Of a DNA stretch of 12,435 nucleotides, positions 1 through 8,831 are shown in pieces. Source of the DNA: Candidatus Poseidoniaceae archaeon (lineage in GTDB: Archaea; Thermoplasmatota; Poseidoniia; Poseidoniales; Poseidoniaceae); assembly GCA_029250385.1 (NCBI GenBank), contig JAQXFJ010000094.1, positions 1 to 12,435 on the forward strand. The letters are read 5' to 3'. The notes beneath the pieces are model-generated. The model had not been told where the DNA came from. It made no database searches and saw nothing but the letters and a program-made list of their open reading frames with translations. Numbering within the stretch: the stretch's first letter is position 1; each line of letters begins with the position of its first letter. A program made the position numbers and the translations under genes.

Positions 1-1590
1 GATGATGATGGTGATGGTCTAATTGATGAAGATGTATCTGGTTGGGATACCGATGGTGATGGGATGCCCGATGGTTGGGAGGCTGCGAATGGTCTCAATG
101 CAACCTCTCCGTCAAATGCAGATGGTCCAAACGGTGACCCTGATGGCGATGGATTAAACAATTTATTAGAATATGTCAATCCAACATGGGATACTATGTG
201 TGGCTCAGTGCCATGTTTTAGAAATGGTCCAAATGGTGGTTTTACTGAAACAACCTCTCCATGCGATCCAGTAAGGGGTATCGGTCCTGGCGGATGTGCT
301 ACCTACACTGCAGAAGTTGACGGAATTACTTCAACAAATCCACAAAGAGCAGATAGCGATAATGATGGATTAAACGATTCATATGAAGCATTGATTTTGT
401 TAACAGACCCAACAGCATCCGACACAGATAACGATGGTATTCCTGATGGGGTTGAGGTAAATGGTTTGTACGGAAACCCTGCTCAAGCAAGCGATCCTAG
501 AGACAATAATACAGATGATGACGCGTTTGATGATGGTGAGGAAGATAACAACAGCAACGGTGTCGTAGACCCTGGTGAAACGGACCCAACTAGAAAGGAA
601 GATTCCGGAGATGAAGACCAAGACGGATTGCAAAATTGGGAAGAAAACCTATCCTGTACCCTTTGGGACGTAGCAGATTCAGATTTTGGTGGAGTCAATG
701 ACGCTGATGAACTAAACGTAACCCATGGCACAGATCCGTGTGACTCTTTTGTTAATTTTGCCACGTCGATAAATAGTTGGAACTCAGGTTCCTCCTTACT
801 AACTTTACAAGATTCCTCGGGATTCAATCCAAATGGAGGTGAGGGTTGGTACAACTCTTCAGGGACATTAATTCCGTTTAGTTACATATCAGTTTCCAGC
901 CAATCCTTAGTCGGTGTTTCAGTTGGACCAGGTGTTGGAGTTACAGAAGCACTGAATCGGAATGGTTCTTTTTGTCATACCTCAGCAACTGCAGCAGGGA
1001 CATTATTGACTACACAACAATATTGTGACGACGATTATGAGGATAGTGATGGAGACGGCCTAGCAGACTGGGAAGAGATTTTAGGTGTCTATGGTTGGTT
1101 TTCCAATCCTAGTTTGGTTGATACAGATTCAGACGGAGTAAGTGATTTTGATGAAGTATTTGATTTCACAGACCCTAACGAACCGTGTAATAATCTTCTT
1201 GATGATGATTCAGACTCATTGAATAATTATTTTGAAGACACCACTGGATGTGATTTAATATGGATTGGAATTGGCAACGGTAGTCTTGATGTTTGGGTGA
1301 CTAATCCTACTTTATTTGATACTGATAGTGGCGGGGTGGATGATAGAACCGAATATACAGACGGTACTAATCCTGAATCAAATCCGTTAGATGATATTTT
1401 ACCCGAAGATTTTGATGGTGACGGCATACCAGATGCTATTGAAAACCTTACAGGCACAGATTGGACTAACCCAGATACCGATGGTGGCGGAATGTCTGAT
1501 GGTGATGAATGTCCAATCGCATTTTGGGGTACAGGATGCTTGAATTCACCATTCGACCCATTTGATCCTACTGATGATATTACTTCGAAT
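1..1590 (+). repeat. TSP3-type acidic calcium-binding repeat region (protein repeats)
   Basis: About 13 units with the consensus D-x-D-x-D-G-x-x-D-x-x-E are visible, for example DTDGDGMPDGWE (bases 46-81), DSDNDGLNDSYE, DTDNDGIPDGVE, DSDGDGLADWEE and DTDSDGVSDFDE. A variant in which the central acidic residue gives way to Gly recurs (DSDFGGVNDADE, DTDSGGVDDRTE, DTDGGGMSDGDE). Units are separated by irregular spacers with some Cys residues, not by a fixed period. The repeats run off the left edge, so the array is longer than shown. In known proteins such repeats bind calcium and stiffen extracellular stalks; that role here is inferred from the family. Confidence 0.85.
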
Positions 1591-4500
1591 GGAGTGGTTT
1601 TCTGGGCAAATAATACCTCAGGAACGGTGGATTTAGAACAAATACATCGCTGGAGGATGAATACAAATGACTTCTACACTGGGACAACTTATGCCAATTT
1701 GGCAGAGGTGCACCCAGCGAGCCCAATATTACCGAATATTGATAATTATACCTTACTTCCAGACTTATCGTTCTCCAATGGCACTGTAGACTGGGATATG
1801 ACATTCAACAATACAATTGAGATAGGTAACATACCGATTTCTTCATATTATCGTAATATTACATTTTGGTCTGATCCTAATACCCAGTTGACTCGTTCTA
1901 ATGATACCGTGAATCTTGGCATTGAAGACGGTATAATTAATCGCATCAATGTCAAACAAGAAGAGTATTTCTTTGATTGGAATAGTATCGCAAGTAATAC
2001 CATAGCCAGCACAAATAGCGATTATCAATTAATCACTCCAGATTATTTCAATGATGTTTCTAAACCAGAATACGTTGTTAACCAAACAGTTTCTTCAGTC
2101 GTAGCTAATGCCACTTCTCAAGATGCGTACACAACTGCTCAATCATTAAGCGACTTCTTGAGATTTGGTAATGATACATTTGACTTTAAATTATATCACT
2201 CTAATATCAACTCACCGACTGGTCAAGATATTACACAATTTGTCCTACAGAATCAAATCGGCAGTTGTACTGATTACAACACCGCGTTTGTTAGTATGGC
2301 TCGATTAGCAGGAATTCCTGCAAGGTATGTCACAGGATATTCTGGCGGGCAATGGAATGGCGAAGGTTACACAGTAACTACTCAGGATTACACCTCATGG
2401 GGTGAAGTAAAACTATCAATCGATACAGGATCTAACATAGTTGACTTGGGTTGGATTCCGTTTGATTCTTGCCCACAATCTGAGAATTTGACAATCACAA
2501 ACCAATCTGTTAATCCTTTGTCTTTTGATAGAGACCTTAACACAAATTTGGAATTATCAGGGGAATTTGTATTTGCCGATAACCTTACCGCAATTGACAC
2601 TTATGAATTAGAGGCTTATTTTGTTCCGATTAACGAACTATCTAATCTGCCAGGTTCTGGGTTAAATGGCGATCGATTGATTGGAATTGTCGAGACTAAT
2701 TCTACCGGTGTATTTACCTTCAATGATACAATAACGGCAATATTCGACCCTGGTGTTTACTCTATAGTAATACTTCACAGACCCTTTGAATTGATTTCCA
2801 ATGATGTCATTATCTATTCTAGCTATGTCAATGTGACAGAAGATTCAGTTATCAACCATGAATTCCCACTGGCCGTAAACAGCCCGGTTGTGGGTGCTGG
2901 TTCATTGACTACGATTCAAGGGCAAATTAATTATGAAAATAATCCTACTGATTACTATATTGAAGATGCCAACAGATCAATCTACCTTTCATTTACCTCT
3001 AGTGTAAATGGTACAAACAATTTAACAGGTTTTGTTACTAATACTGGTGCATGGTCTGTTAGTGTTGAATTAGACGAGACGGAAGTTCTTGGGCTGAAAA
3101 ATGCAGAATTATGGTTTGAAGGCTGGTTACAAGATACTGATGGGACACTAAGTCTTCCTGAATATCACTTACGGCCTTCTAAACTAAATCTTACTCTAGA
3201 TGTAAGGGAAGCGCCCAATCTTACCGCAACTGTAGAAGGTCCGCTTGCAAATAATAGTATCTTCATTGTCAACCAAGATTTGTGGGTCAATGGCACTGCT
3301 AGATCATTAGGTATATCCCCTATCGATATGGAAGGTCAGTTGGTATTGTCTATGAGAGAGAACGGTACTTTTGAAGAGTGGAGTGAAATCTTTAGCATAA
3401 CGGTAAATGGAACTTTTTCTGTTCAACAACAATTAACTGCTCAACTGGCTAATTTTGGTGCAGGGGATTTAGAACTTAGGTTACGGTTCTTACCTAATTC
3501 TATTTCAGCCACAGATGATGCGAATTTGTCCGTCAATGAACCTTACAAATTGAAGAGTTTCCTAACATTTGAATTCGAATCTTCACCTCAACTTCGAGGT
3601 TATGATGCATCATATGGCGTTAATTTACTAGACCATCGAGGTCAAAGTGTTAGATTTGTAAATGGTGATTTTGACTTCTCGTTCAATGGTACCTGGTACA
3701 ATACTAGTTCGAATCTTTCGGGTTCGTTCCAAAAAGTAGTTCCTTTAGATAGTAATTTACCTGCAGGAGATTATCAGTTAAATATCGCCTTCAATGGCAG
3801 CGATGATTATGATTCTTCATCAGGGAATGGTTTCCTTAGAGTCAAGGCAGAGATTGGCTGGAACATCACTATCGCCCAAGACTGGACACATATTGGGAAT
3901 ACCACCTTCATTAACGGAACCATCTATGATGCCGTTTATCAAACGCCAATTCTAGGTGATAATATAACACAATACACGATTGTAATGATTACAGATGAGA
4001 CTAAACAAATAGATTTGGCTCAAGGTTTAGTAAACAATTTGACATCTGATTTCAGTGCCAATATAACAATCCCATTCAACATCAAGTCAAATGTATATAC
4101 CATCCAAGTAAGTTTTGACTTTTACAGCCAGCAACCAGAAGGAGGCCCATATTATGCCTCTGAAGATCCAATTTTTGATGAGGTGTCAGGAGAACTAACA
4201 GCACTTCCTACTCCTAGCATACTTGGTGGTGTTGAATCAGAATTCGTAGTCTCTAGCGGACAAGAGGATAGTACATTTATTGTCTTAACAAATGAAGATT
4301 TAGAGATTTCCTCAGTTGTAACAGATATCGCAGATTCCTCATTCTTACCTGGTGTGACAGTAAATTATTTCTTTGATTTCAACTCATCAAACCTCTCCAT
4401 GGGTACTTCACAAACCGACGAAAACGGTAGTTCCAGTTTGATATGGCCTGCTACTTCAATTTCACCGGGTAATTATGAAGTTCTAATTTTGGTTGATGAT

Positions 4501-7500
4501 GATTTAACAGATCCACTAGCCGTAAATAATTCTAGACACACAGGTAATTTTACTATCATCAATGTTACAGTACAAGCCAATACAGATATCCGAATTGATT
4601 CAGTACCCAATTCAATTACCGCTGGGCTAGATTTTAACGTGATAGGACAAGTAATCGATGATGATGATGCTACCAGAGTGTTAATCGAATCAGTAAAACT
4701 GAAAGCTAACTGGCTAAACAATGCTAATGAAACCTTAGTTGAATCATATGTAACTACCAATAATGGCTCATTCAATATATCTGTGCCAACTGATACTTCC
4801 AATAACGGTACTCTACGCGGTGCTAAAACTCTGGTAATATCAGTAGTTGATGGTTCTTCTAAATTCTATCTGACTTCTTCTGTAGAATCTGCAATATTTG
4901 TCTTTGGTGTCACTCAATTTGATTCAATTCAACCACTCAATGCCATTGTTGTTAACCGTGGAGATGATGTCAATATGACCTCACAACTAGTAGAATCTTC
5001 CAATCTATTCCAACCATTATCTGGATATGACGTGACTTATCAATTCCGTGGCTCACAAATTGGGACTGTCCAAACAGATGGCCGAGGGTTCGCTAATATT
5101 ACTCACAATATACCCTTTAGTCAACCACTTGGAATTACCACTGTTGATGTGATTTTTGCCGGTAGCTCAGATTTATTAGCGACAAGTGCTAATTTCTCTA
5201 CTATTAATGTAAGGTCACTGACTTTCCTAATTATCGATGATATAATTGACAATCCAGTTGCAGGAGATCAGTTTAACATTTCTGGTAGAGTTACATCAGA
5301 TAACGGTAGTGGGCTAGAACAAGTAGACGGTTCTTTACTACCAGCAAATATCCTGTTTGATATCAATGATGAGTCAATTGGCTTCACCGTGTCTGGTGGC
5401 TTTGTCACGGCCGGTGGATATTGGAATGCTTCTATTCAATTATCACCAAACTTTGCTGCTGGTAATAATACAATTGAGGCTGCTTACATACCTGCAATAA
5501 ACTTCTATCTTGGTTCTAATTCAACAACACAATTTGATACTCGAGGTTTTACTGAGGTTCGATTTATTGAGCCAGCCTTGGATATACAAGGACAGCCTAC
5601 CCTTAACGACAGAGTGGAAAGAGGAAATGACCTTGATGTCAAGGTACTGTTAATTGACAATACGGGCTTGCCGGTTGAGGGTCAATTAATTACCATCACA
5701 CTAACTGGAACACAGATTACTACAATCTTAACTACCGCTGAAAATGGCACTGCATTTGGTACTATACCTATTCCGGCAAACATGAGTGTGGGTGAAAAAT
5801 CCGTTAATGCCATTTTCACTGGAACTCCGGGAACAACTGGATTATTAGGTTCAGAGTCTAACTCAACTTTCGTAGTGCTAGCAAGTACCCAAATAGCCAT
5901 CACAGATTACCCAATTAGTTTGGTCGCTGGTGATTACATATTGGTGAATGGGACCTTATTAGATAATTTAGGTCAGCAATTAGCAATTCAAGGTATTCCA
6001 TCGTCAGCTGTAGTTCATTTGATAATCGATGATGAATCAGTTGCTAGTGTAGAAACTAACTCTTCAACCGGTGAGTTTAGTCTAGGATATATGCTGCCGG
6101 ACGACATAACGGCGGGATCACACACTATCACTGTCAAATTCTTTGGCGGGCGTGATTGGGTTGACCCAATCGGTGTTGGTGAACCATCAAACCCTGATTA
6201 TTATCTCCCTAGCGTTAGTAGTGTTCCATTTAATGTGAGCGTTCCTACAAAAATATCGTTAATTACCCAAGGTGGAGATGTAAACCGGGAAGAAATTATG
6301 ATTATTGAAGGATTGTTACTTGACTTAGTAGATAATCCGCTTAATGAATTAATTGTAGAGGTTTGGCTAGATGGCGAATTCATGACCAATGTTACAACGG
6401 ATTCTGCAGGTTTGTTCACTGCAATTTACCCTGTGCCAGCAGACGCAGAACTTGGTCCTGTACTTCTTGAAATTAGATTTTCGGGAAGTCAATTTTATCT
6501 GCCAAGTGATGCAAATGGTACATGGAATATATTTAGCCACATAGTGCTAGATGTGTCCATTCCAGAAACTTTAGCTGTTGGGCAAAACGTAACAATAACT
6601 GGAAGCGTTGCAGATAACCAATTATCGCCTATCCCAAATCACCAAGTGGAATTAATCATTGAGGGAATAACCATTGCTTCCATTGTTACGGATGAAAATG
6701 GTGATTTCAGTTATAATTGGTTTGTTACCGACTTATTCGACTTCGGAAACCGCACGCTAACTGCATATTCAGGGAGCCAAGGTTATTATCGGGCAAATAG
6801 CACAAATACGACATTCTTTTTAGCCCACAGAGCAGATATTACAGCATCTTTTGACACTAAATCACAAGTTACTCGAGGAGATATTTGGGAAATTTCTGGT
6901 CGTTTGTTTGACATAGACTCACTGATTAATGAAGGACTTGAAGATGAGGATTTAGAAATCTATCTTGATGGTGAACTAGTTGCTACTACGACAACTGGCA
7001 CAAATGGTGATTGGAATGTCGTTATACTGGCTACTCAGGACTTGACTAGAGGGCAGCATCAGTTTGATGTGGTATTCGAAGGCACCTATTCCCACATTGG
7101 GACAAATCAAGAATTGTCAGCATTTGTATGGGCGAATTTACAAGTTTCTATCGATTCAAGTTCAACCAACGTGGCAGTTAGATCAGATGGTACATTCGGA
7201 CCAATTACTATTACCGGTTCAATTTCTGAAATTGGCGGGACCGGAGAAATATTTGAAGATTTGACCATCAACGTTGGAAATGGGACGGAATGTGCCACTC
7301 AAAGAGAAGGAGCAAAATGCATACCGAGTAGTTTGGTTAACATTAATTGGTTCAATGGTAATTTCACCATTGATACAGTTGCTCCATCTTGGTACGGATT
7401 AGGATCTCAGTATATCTACTTGGATGTTCTTGAAAATAGTTCTCTTTACATTAACGGTGTTTCTGTTAATCGGGCGATATTCATCAAGTTGAATGTAGAT

Positions 7501-8298
7501 TACCAATGGGATATTGCTCAACTAGAAGAAAGTGGAAATAATGAAATTACCGGTGGTATAACAATACTAGCAAACGATACAGGACTGGGCGTCCCTGGTA
7601 TTTCAGTGACTTACACCTTGCTAAACGAATCTAACGGGCAGTTGACAAACCCGCTAACCGTAGTAACTGACCCATCTGGTTTGGCAGAATTTGAGTTTAT
7701 TTCTGACCCTCCATTTGGTGATTACGAAAGTTGGGGGTATGTAACTATTGATGCTCAAGTCAATGACCCAATTATTTCTGACAATAGTAAACTGAAATTT
7801 GAATCACTCAGGAATTCTAATGAATTTAATCCTAAATACAAATTTGATGAGGAAGAATCAACAGTACCTGCATGGGCATATTTAGTAATTCTACTCGTAA
7901 TTGCTCTGGTTACTGCTGGAATTGTGACTTACCGGATGAAGAATAAGAATGAATTGTTACAAGAGGCAGCCGAAGTGTTTGCTTATACTGCTGAATTACT
8001 TGCAGCAGGTGATGCGATTAGAGAGACTATCTTCACATGCTACCAAAGCATGTGTTCAGTGTTACAACAGAATGGTTTCTTGCGAAGAGATTTCGAGACT
8101 GTACGTGAGTTTGAGGTTGCGATAAGACAAGCTATGCCACAAATTTCTGACGATGCTCTAACTGCACTTGACAACATGTTTGAGATGGCAAGATACAGCA
8201 GAGATGAAATGGGTGCTCAACATCAACAAGCAGCACAAATGGCACTCGAAAGAATGGTCCAAGAGATTTCATCGCTTGCAGCGATACCAAACCGCTGA
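1..8298 (+). CDS. Giant surface protein: TSP3 repeats, transglutaminase-like domain, Ig-like array, membrane anchor, DUF4129-like tail (5' partial)
   Basis: The frame is open from base 1, so the first in-frame ATG (base 64) is not the real start; 2765 residues are visible, numbered here from base 1. Residues 1-530 hold acidic DxDxDG repeats of the thrombospondin type 3 (calcium-binding) kind. Residues 690-825 resemble a transglutaminase core, with GSCTDYNTAF around Cys756, the motif GIPARYVTGY, and GWIPFD with Asp822; the expected catalytic His is Thr798 in DYTSWGEV. Residues 828-2605 are a chain of beta-rich Ig-like units with more than 40 N-x-S/T sequons. A hydrophobic segment (2624-2644) is followed by RMKNKN, predicting an outside N-terminus and inside C-terminus. 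The last 120 residues are helical and resemble DUF4129, a domain often found with membrane transglutaminase-like proteins. It is probably an exported, glycosylated cell-surface protein for adhesion or matrix binding; enzymatic activity is doubtful. The signal peptide must lie upstream of the window. Confidence 0.9.
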   Translation, partial: DDDGDGLIDEDVSGWDTDGDGMPDGWEAANGLNATSPSNADGPNGDPDGDGLNNLLEYVNPTWDTMCGSVPCFRNGPNGGFTETTSPCDPVRGIGPGGCATYTAEVDGITSTNPQRADSDNDGLNDSYEALILLTDPTASDTDNDGIPDGVEVNGLYGNPAQASDPRDNNTDDDAFDDGEEDNNSNGVVDPGETDPTRKEDSGDEDQDGLQNWEENLSCTLWDVADSDFGGVNDADELNVTHGTDPCDSFVNFATSINSWNSGSSLLTLQDSSGFNPNGGEGWYNSSGTLIPFSYISVSSQSLVGVSVGPGVGVTEALNRNGSFCHTSATAAGTLLTTQQYCDDDYEDSDGDGLADWEEILGVYGWFSNPSLVDTDSDGVSDFDEVFDFTDPNEPCNNLLDDDSDSLNNYFEDTTGCDLIWIGIGNGSLDVWVTNPTLFDTDSGGVDDRTEYTDGTNPESNPLDDILPEDFDGDGIPDAIENLTGTDWTNPDTDGGGMSDGDECPIAFWGTGCLNSPFDPFDPTDDITSNGVVFWANNTSGTVDLEQIHRWRMNTNDFYTGTTYANLAEVHPASPILPNIDNYTLLPDLSFSNGTVDWDMTFNNTIEIGNIPISSYYRNITFWSDPNTQLTRSNDTVNLGIEDGIINRINVKQEEYFFDWNSIASNTIASTNSDYQLITPDYFNDVSKPEYVVNQTVSSVVANATSQDAYTTAQSLSDFLRFGNDTFDFKLYHSNINSPTGQDITQFVLQNQIGSCTDYNTAFVSMARLAGIPARYVTGYSGGQWNGEGYTVTTQDYTSWGEVKLSIDTGSNIVDLGWIPFDSCPQSENLTITNQSVNPLSFDRDLNTNLELSGEFVFADNLTAIDTYELEAYFVPINELSNLPGSGLNGDRLIGIVETNSTGVFTFNDTITAIFDPGVYSIVILHRPFELISNDVIIYSSYVNVTEDSVINHEFPLAVNSPVVGAGSLTTIQGQINYENNPTDYYIEDANRSIYLSFTSSVNGTNNLTGFVTNTGAWSVSVELDETEVLGLKNAELWFEGWLQDTDGTLSLPEYHLRPSKLNLTLDVREAPNLTATVEGPLANNSIFIVNQDLWVNGTARSLGISPIDMEGQLVLSMRENGTFEEWSEIFSITVNGTFSVQQQLTAQLANFGAGDLELRLRFLPNSISATDDANLSVNEPYKLKSFLTFEFESSPQLRGYDASYGVNLLDHRGQSVRFVNGDFDFSFNGTWYNTSSNLSGSFQKVVPLDSNLPAGDYQLNIAFNGSDDYDSSSGNGFLRVKAEIGWNITIAQDWTHIGNTTFINGTIYDAVYQTPILGDNITQYTIVMITDETKQIDLAQGLVNNLTSDFSANITIPFNIKSNVYTIQVSFDFYSQQPEGGPYYASEDPIFDEVSGELTALPTPSILGGVESEFVVSSGQEDSTFIVLTNEDLEISSVVTDIADSSFLPGVTVNYFFDFNSSNLSMGTSQTDENGSSSLIWPATSISPGNYEVLILVDDDLTDPLAVNNSRHTGNFTIINVTVQANTDIRIDSVPNSITAGLDFNVIGQVIDDDDATRVLIESVKLKANWLNNANETLVESYVTTNNGSFNISVPTDTSNNGTLRGAKTLVISVVDGSSKFYLTSSVESAIFVFGVTQFDSIQPLNAIVVNRGDDVNMTSQLVESSNLFQPLSGYDVTYQFRGSQIGTVQTDGRGFANITHNIPFSQPLGITTVDVIFAGSSDLLATSANFSTINVRSLTFLIIDDIIDNPVAGDQFNISGRVTSDNGSGLEQVDGSLLPANILFDINDESIGFTVSGGFVTAGGYWNASIQLSPNFAAGNNTIEAAYIPAINFYLGSNSTTQFDTRGFTEVRFIEPALDIQGQPTLNDRVERGNDLDVKVLLIDNTGLPVEGQLITITLTGTQITTILTTAENGTAFGTIPIPANMSVGEKSVNAIFTGTPGTTGLLGSESNSTFVVLASTQIAITDYPISLVAGDYILVNGTLLDNLGQQLAIQGIPSSAVVHLIIDDESVASVETNSSTGEFSLGYMLPDDITAGSHTITVKFFGGRDWVDPIGVGEPSNPDYYLPSVSSVPFNVSVPTKISLITQGGDVNREEIMIIEGLLLDLVDNPLNELIVEVWLDGEFMTNVTTDSAGLFTAIYPVPADAELGPVLLEIRFSGSQFYLPSDANGTWNIFSHIVLDVSIPETLAVGQNVTITGSVADNQLSPIPNHQVELIIEGITIASIVTDENGDFSYNWFVTDLFDFGNRTLTAYSGSQGYYRANSTNTTFFLAHRADITASFDTKSQVTRGDIWEISGRLFDIDSLINEGLEDEDLEIYLDGELVATTTTGTNGDWNVVILATQDLTRGQHQFDVVFEGTYSHIGTNQELSAFVWANLQVSIDSSSTNVAVRSDGTFGPITITGSISEIGGTGEIFEDLTINVGNGTECATQREGAKCIPSSLVNINWFNGNFTIDTVAPSWYGLGSQYIYLDVLENSSLYINGVSVNRAIFIKLNVDYQWDIAQLEESGNNEITGGITILANDTGLGVPGISVTYTLLNESNGQLTNPLTVVTDPSGLAEFEFISDPPFGDYESWGYVTIDAQVNDPIISDNSKLKFESLRNSNEFNPKYKFDEEESTVPAWAYLVILLVIALVTAGIVTYRMKNKNELLQEAAEVFAYTAELLAAGDAIRETIFTCYQSMCSVLQQNGFLRRDFETVREFEVAIRQAMPQISDDALTALDNMFEMARYSRDEMGAQHQQAAQMALERMVQEISSLAAIPNR
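2068..2475 (+). other. Transglutaminase-like domain with the catalytic His replaced by Thr
   Basis: The segment follows the transglutaminase-like core pattern: a helical lead-in, the nucleophile region GSCTDYNTAFVSMARLAG with Cys at 2266-2268, then IPARYVTGY, and a closing beta strand GWIPFD with Asp at 2464-2466. In active members the middle motif reads like H-A-W-x-E-V. Here it is TSWGEV, with Thr encoded by acc at 2392-2394. No His occurs anywhere between the Cys and the Asp. The fold looks preserved, but a Cys-His-Asp triad cannot be assembled, so it is probably a binding domain or uses another mechanism. Confidence 0.75.
2482..7815 (+). repeat. Array of about 16 Ig-like (beta-sandwich) protein repeats
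   Basis: Units of roughly 100-120 residues share a loose pattern: an opening strand, a motif like V-x-G-x-x-x-x-I-x-G-x-L-x-D, a middle element such as VEVWLDGEFMTNVTTDSAG or VELIIEGITIASIVTDENG, a strand with L-x-V-x-F-x-G-S, and a linker into the next unit. The later units (about bases 5570-7140) are the most regular; early ones are more diverged, and there is no long DNA-level identity, so the array is old. The pattern matches Ig-like or carboxypeptidase-regulatory-like folds common in archaeal and bacterial surface proteins. Unit boundaries and count are estimates by eye. Confidence 0.7.
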
Positions 8299-8301
8299 TG
8301 C

Positions 8302-8778
8302 TTACCAACGAAGTTTGAGTCTGTTATTGACCAGAGTTGCTGTTAGGTTTTCGGTTGTCACTCCTTCTGGGGCGGTTAATTCTCTTTCAAGAGTGTCTCC
8401 ATCATCTTCAGTGATTTTTAGCTTGATAACGGTGGTATTGTTGATTTGACGTGAAAATAACTCGACCTGACTTTGTTCAACACCGAGCAACGGTATTGTC
8501 AAACCATCAGGATTTATTATCCCATTTAGTTCATCTACTAGCCACTCTAGTTTTAGCGACGGTTCTACATTTGCAATGTGTTCTTCAGGAATCATTCCAG
8601 CAGTGACTAGAACTTGTTTGTGCTGAGTTTGTACTTCGGATAAATGATTAGCAGTGGCGTGAAACTCTCCGTGCAATAGTTCCGGGCTTGTGGCTAATCC
8701 ATCAGAGCCTGGTTGTTGATTCTCTTCACTTTGGCCAACTTTTTCGTCCGATATTTCGACCCGCTGCCATGTTGTCAT
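8302..8778 (-). CDS. Unrecognised 158-residue protein with an Hsp20/CS-like C-terminus
   Basis: The ATG at 8778-8776 is preceded by GAGG (plus-strand cctc at 8786-8789), a well-spaced archaeal ribosome binding site. Residues 1-100 are acidic and polar, with no motif recognised. The last 55 or so residues (VIKLKITEDDG, then ERELTAPEGVTTENLTATL, then VNNRLKLRW) have the strand order and the 'LPEGV...I.A...NGVL.V' cadence of the second half of an alpha-crystallin/Hsp20 or CS domain, but the match is weak and only partial. It lies 53 bp downstream of the helicase on the same strand, and its stop is 3 bp from the end of the converging giant gene. No signal peptide or membrane segment is seen. The gene is likely real; the function is not known. 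Confidence 0.75.
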   Translation of the reverse strand: MTTWQRVEISDEKVGQSEENQQPGSDGLATSPELLHGEFHATANHLSEVQTQHKQVLVTAGMIPEEHIANVEPSLKLEWLVDELNGIINPDGLTIPLLGVEQSQVELFSRQINNTTVIKLKITEDDGDTLERELTAPEGVTTENLTATLVNNRLKLRW

Positions 8779-8810
8779 AGGAAGTCCTCGTTGTCAAACA
8801 TCAATGAACC

Positions 8811-8820
8811 TTTTTATTTT
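8811..8820 (-). promoter_or_regulatory. Possible TATA-like element for the 158-residue gene
   Basis: The minus strand reads AAAATAAAAA here, 33-42 bases upstream of the ATG at 8778. A start about 25 bases downstream would give a leader of about 12 bases that just includes the GAGG ribosome binding site, the same geometry as at the ribbon-helix-helix gene. The sequence is a poor TATA match, and co-transcription with the helicase is equally possible. Confidence 0.25.
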
Positions 8821-8831
8821 CAAAGTCGAGA

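Noticed and set aside
1..66. Gat/ggt repeats at the left edge as a DNA microsatellite
   Set aside because: They are explained by coding for Asp/Gly-rich calcium-binding repeats and are not a regular nucleotide repeat.
8279..8297. A 5-bp hairpin (CAGCG and CGCTG) at the stop codon of the giant gene as a bidirectional terminator
   Set aside because: The stem is short, mostly inside coding sequence, and no T-run follows on either strand.
8168..8449. A 93-codon plus-strand frame across the convergent gene ends
   Set aside because: It lies in another frame inside the giant gene and antisense to the 158-residue gene, with no start signals.
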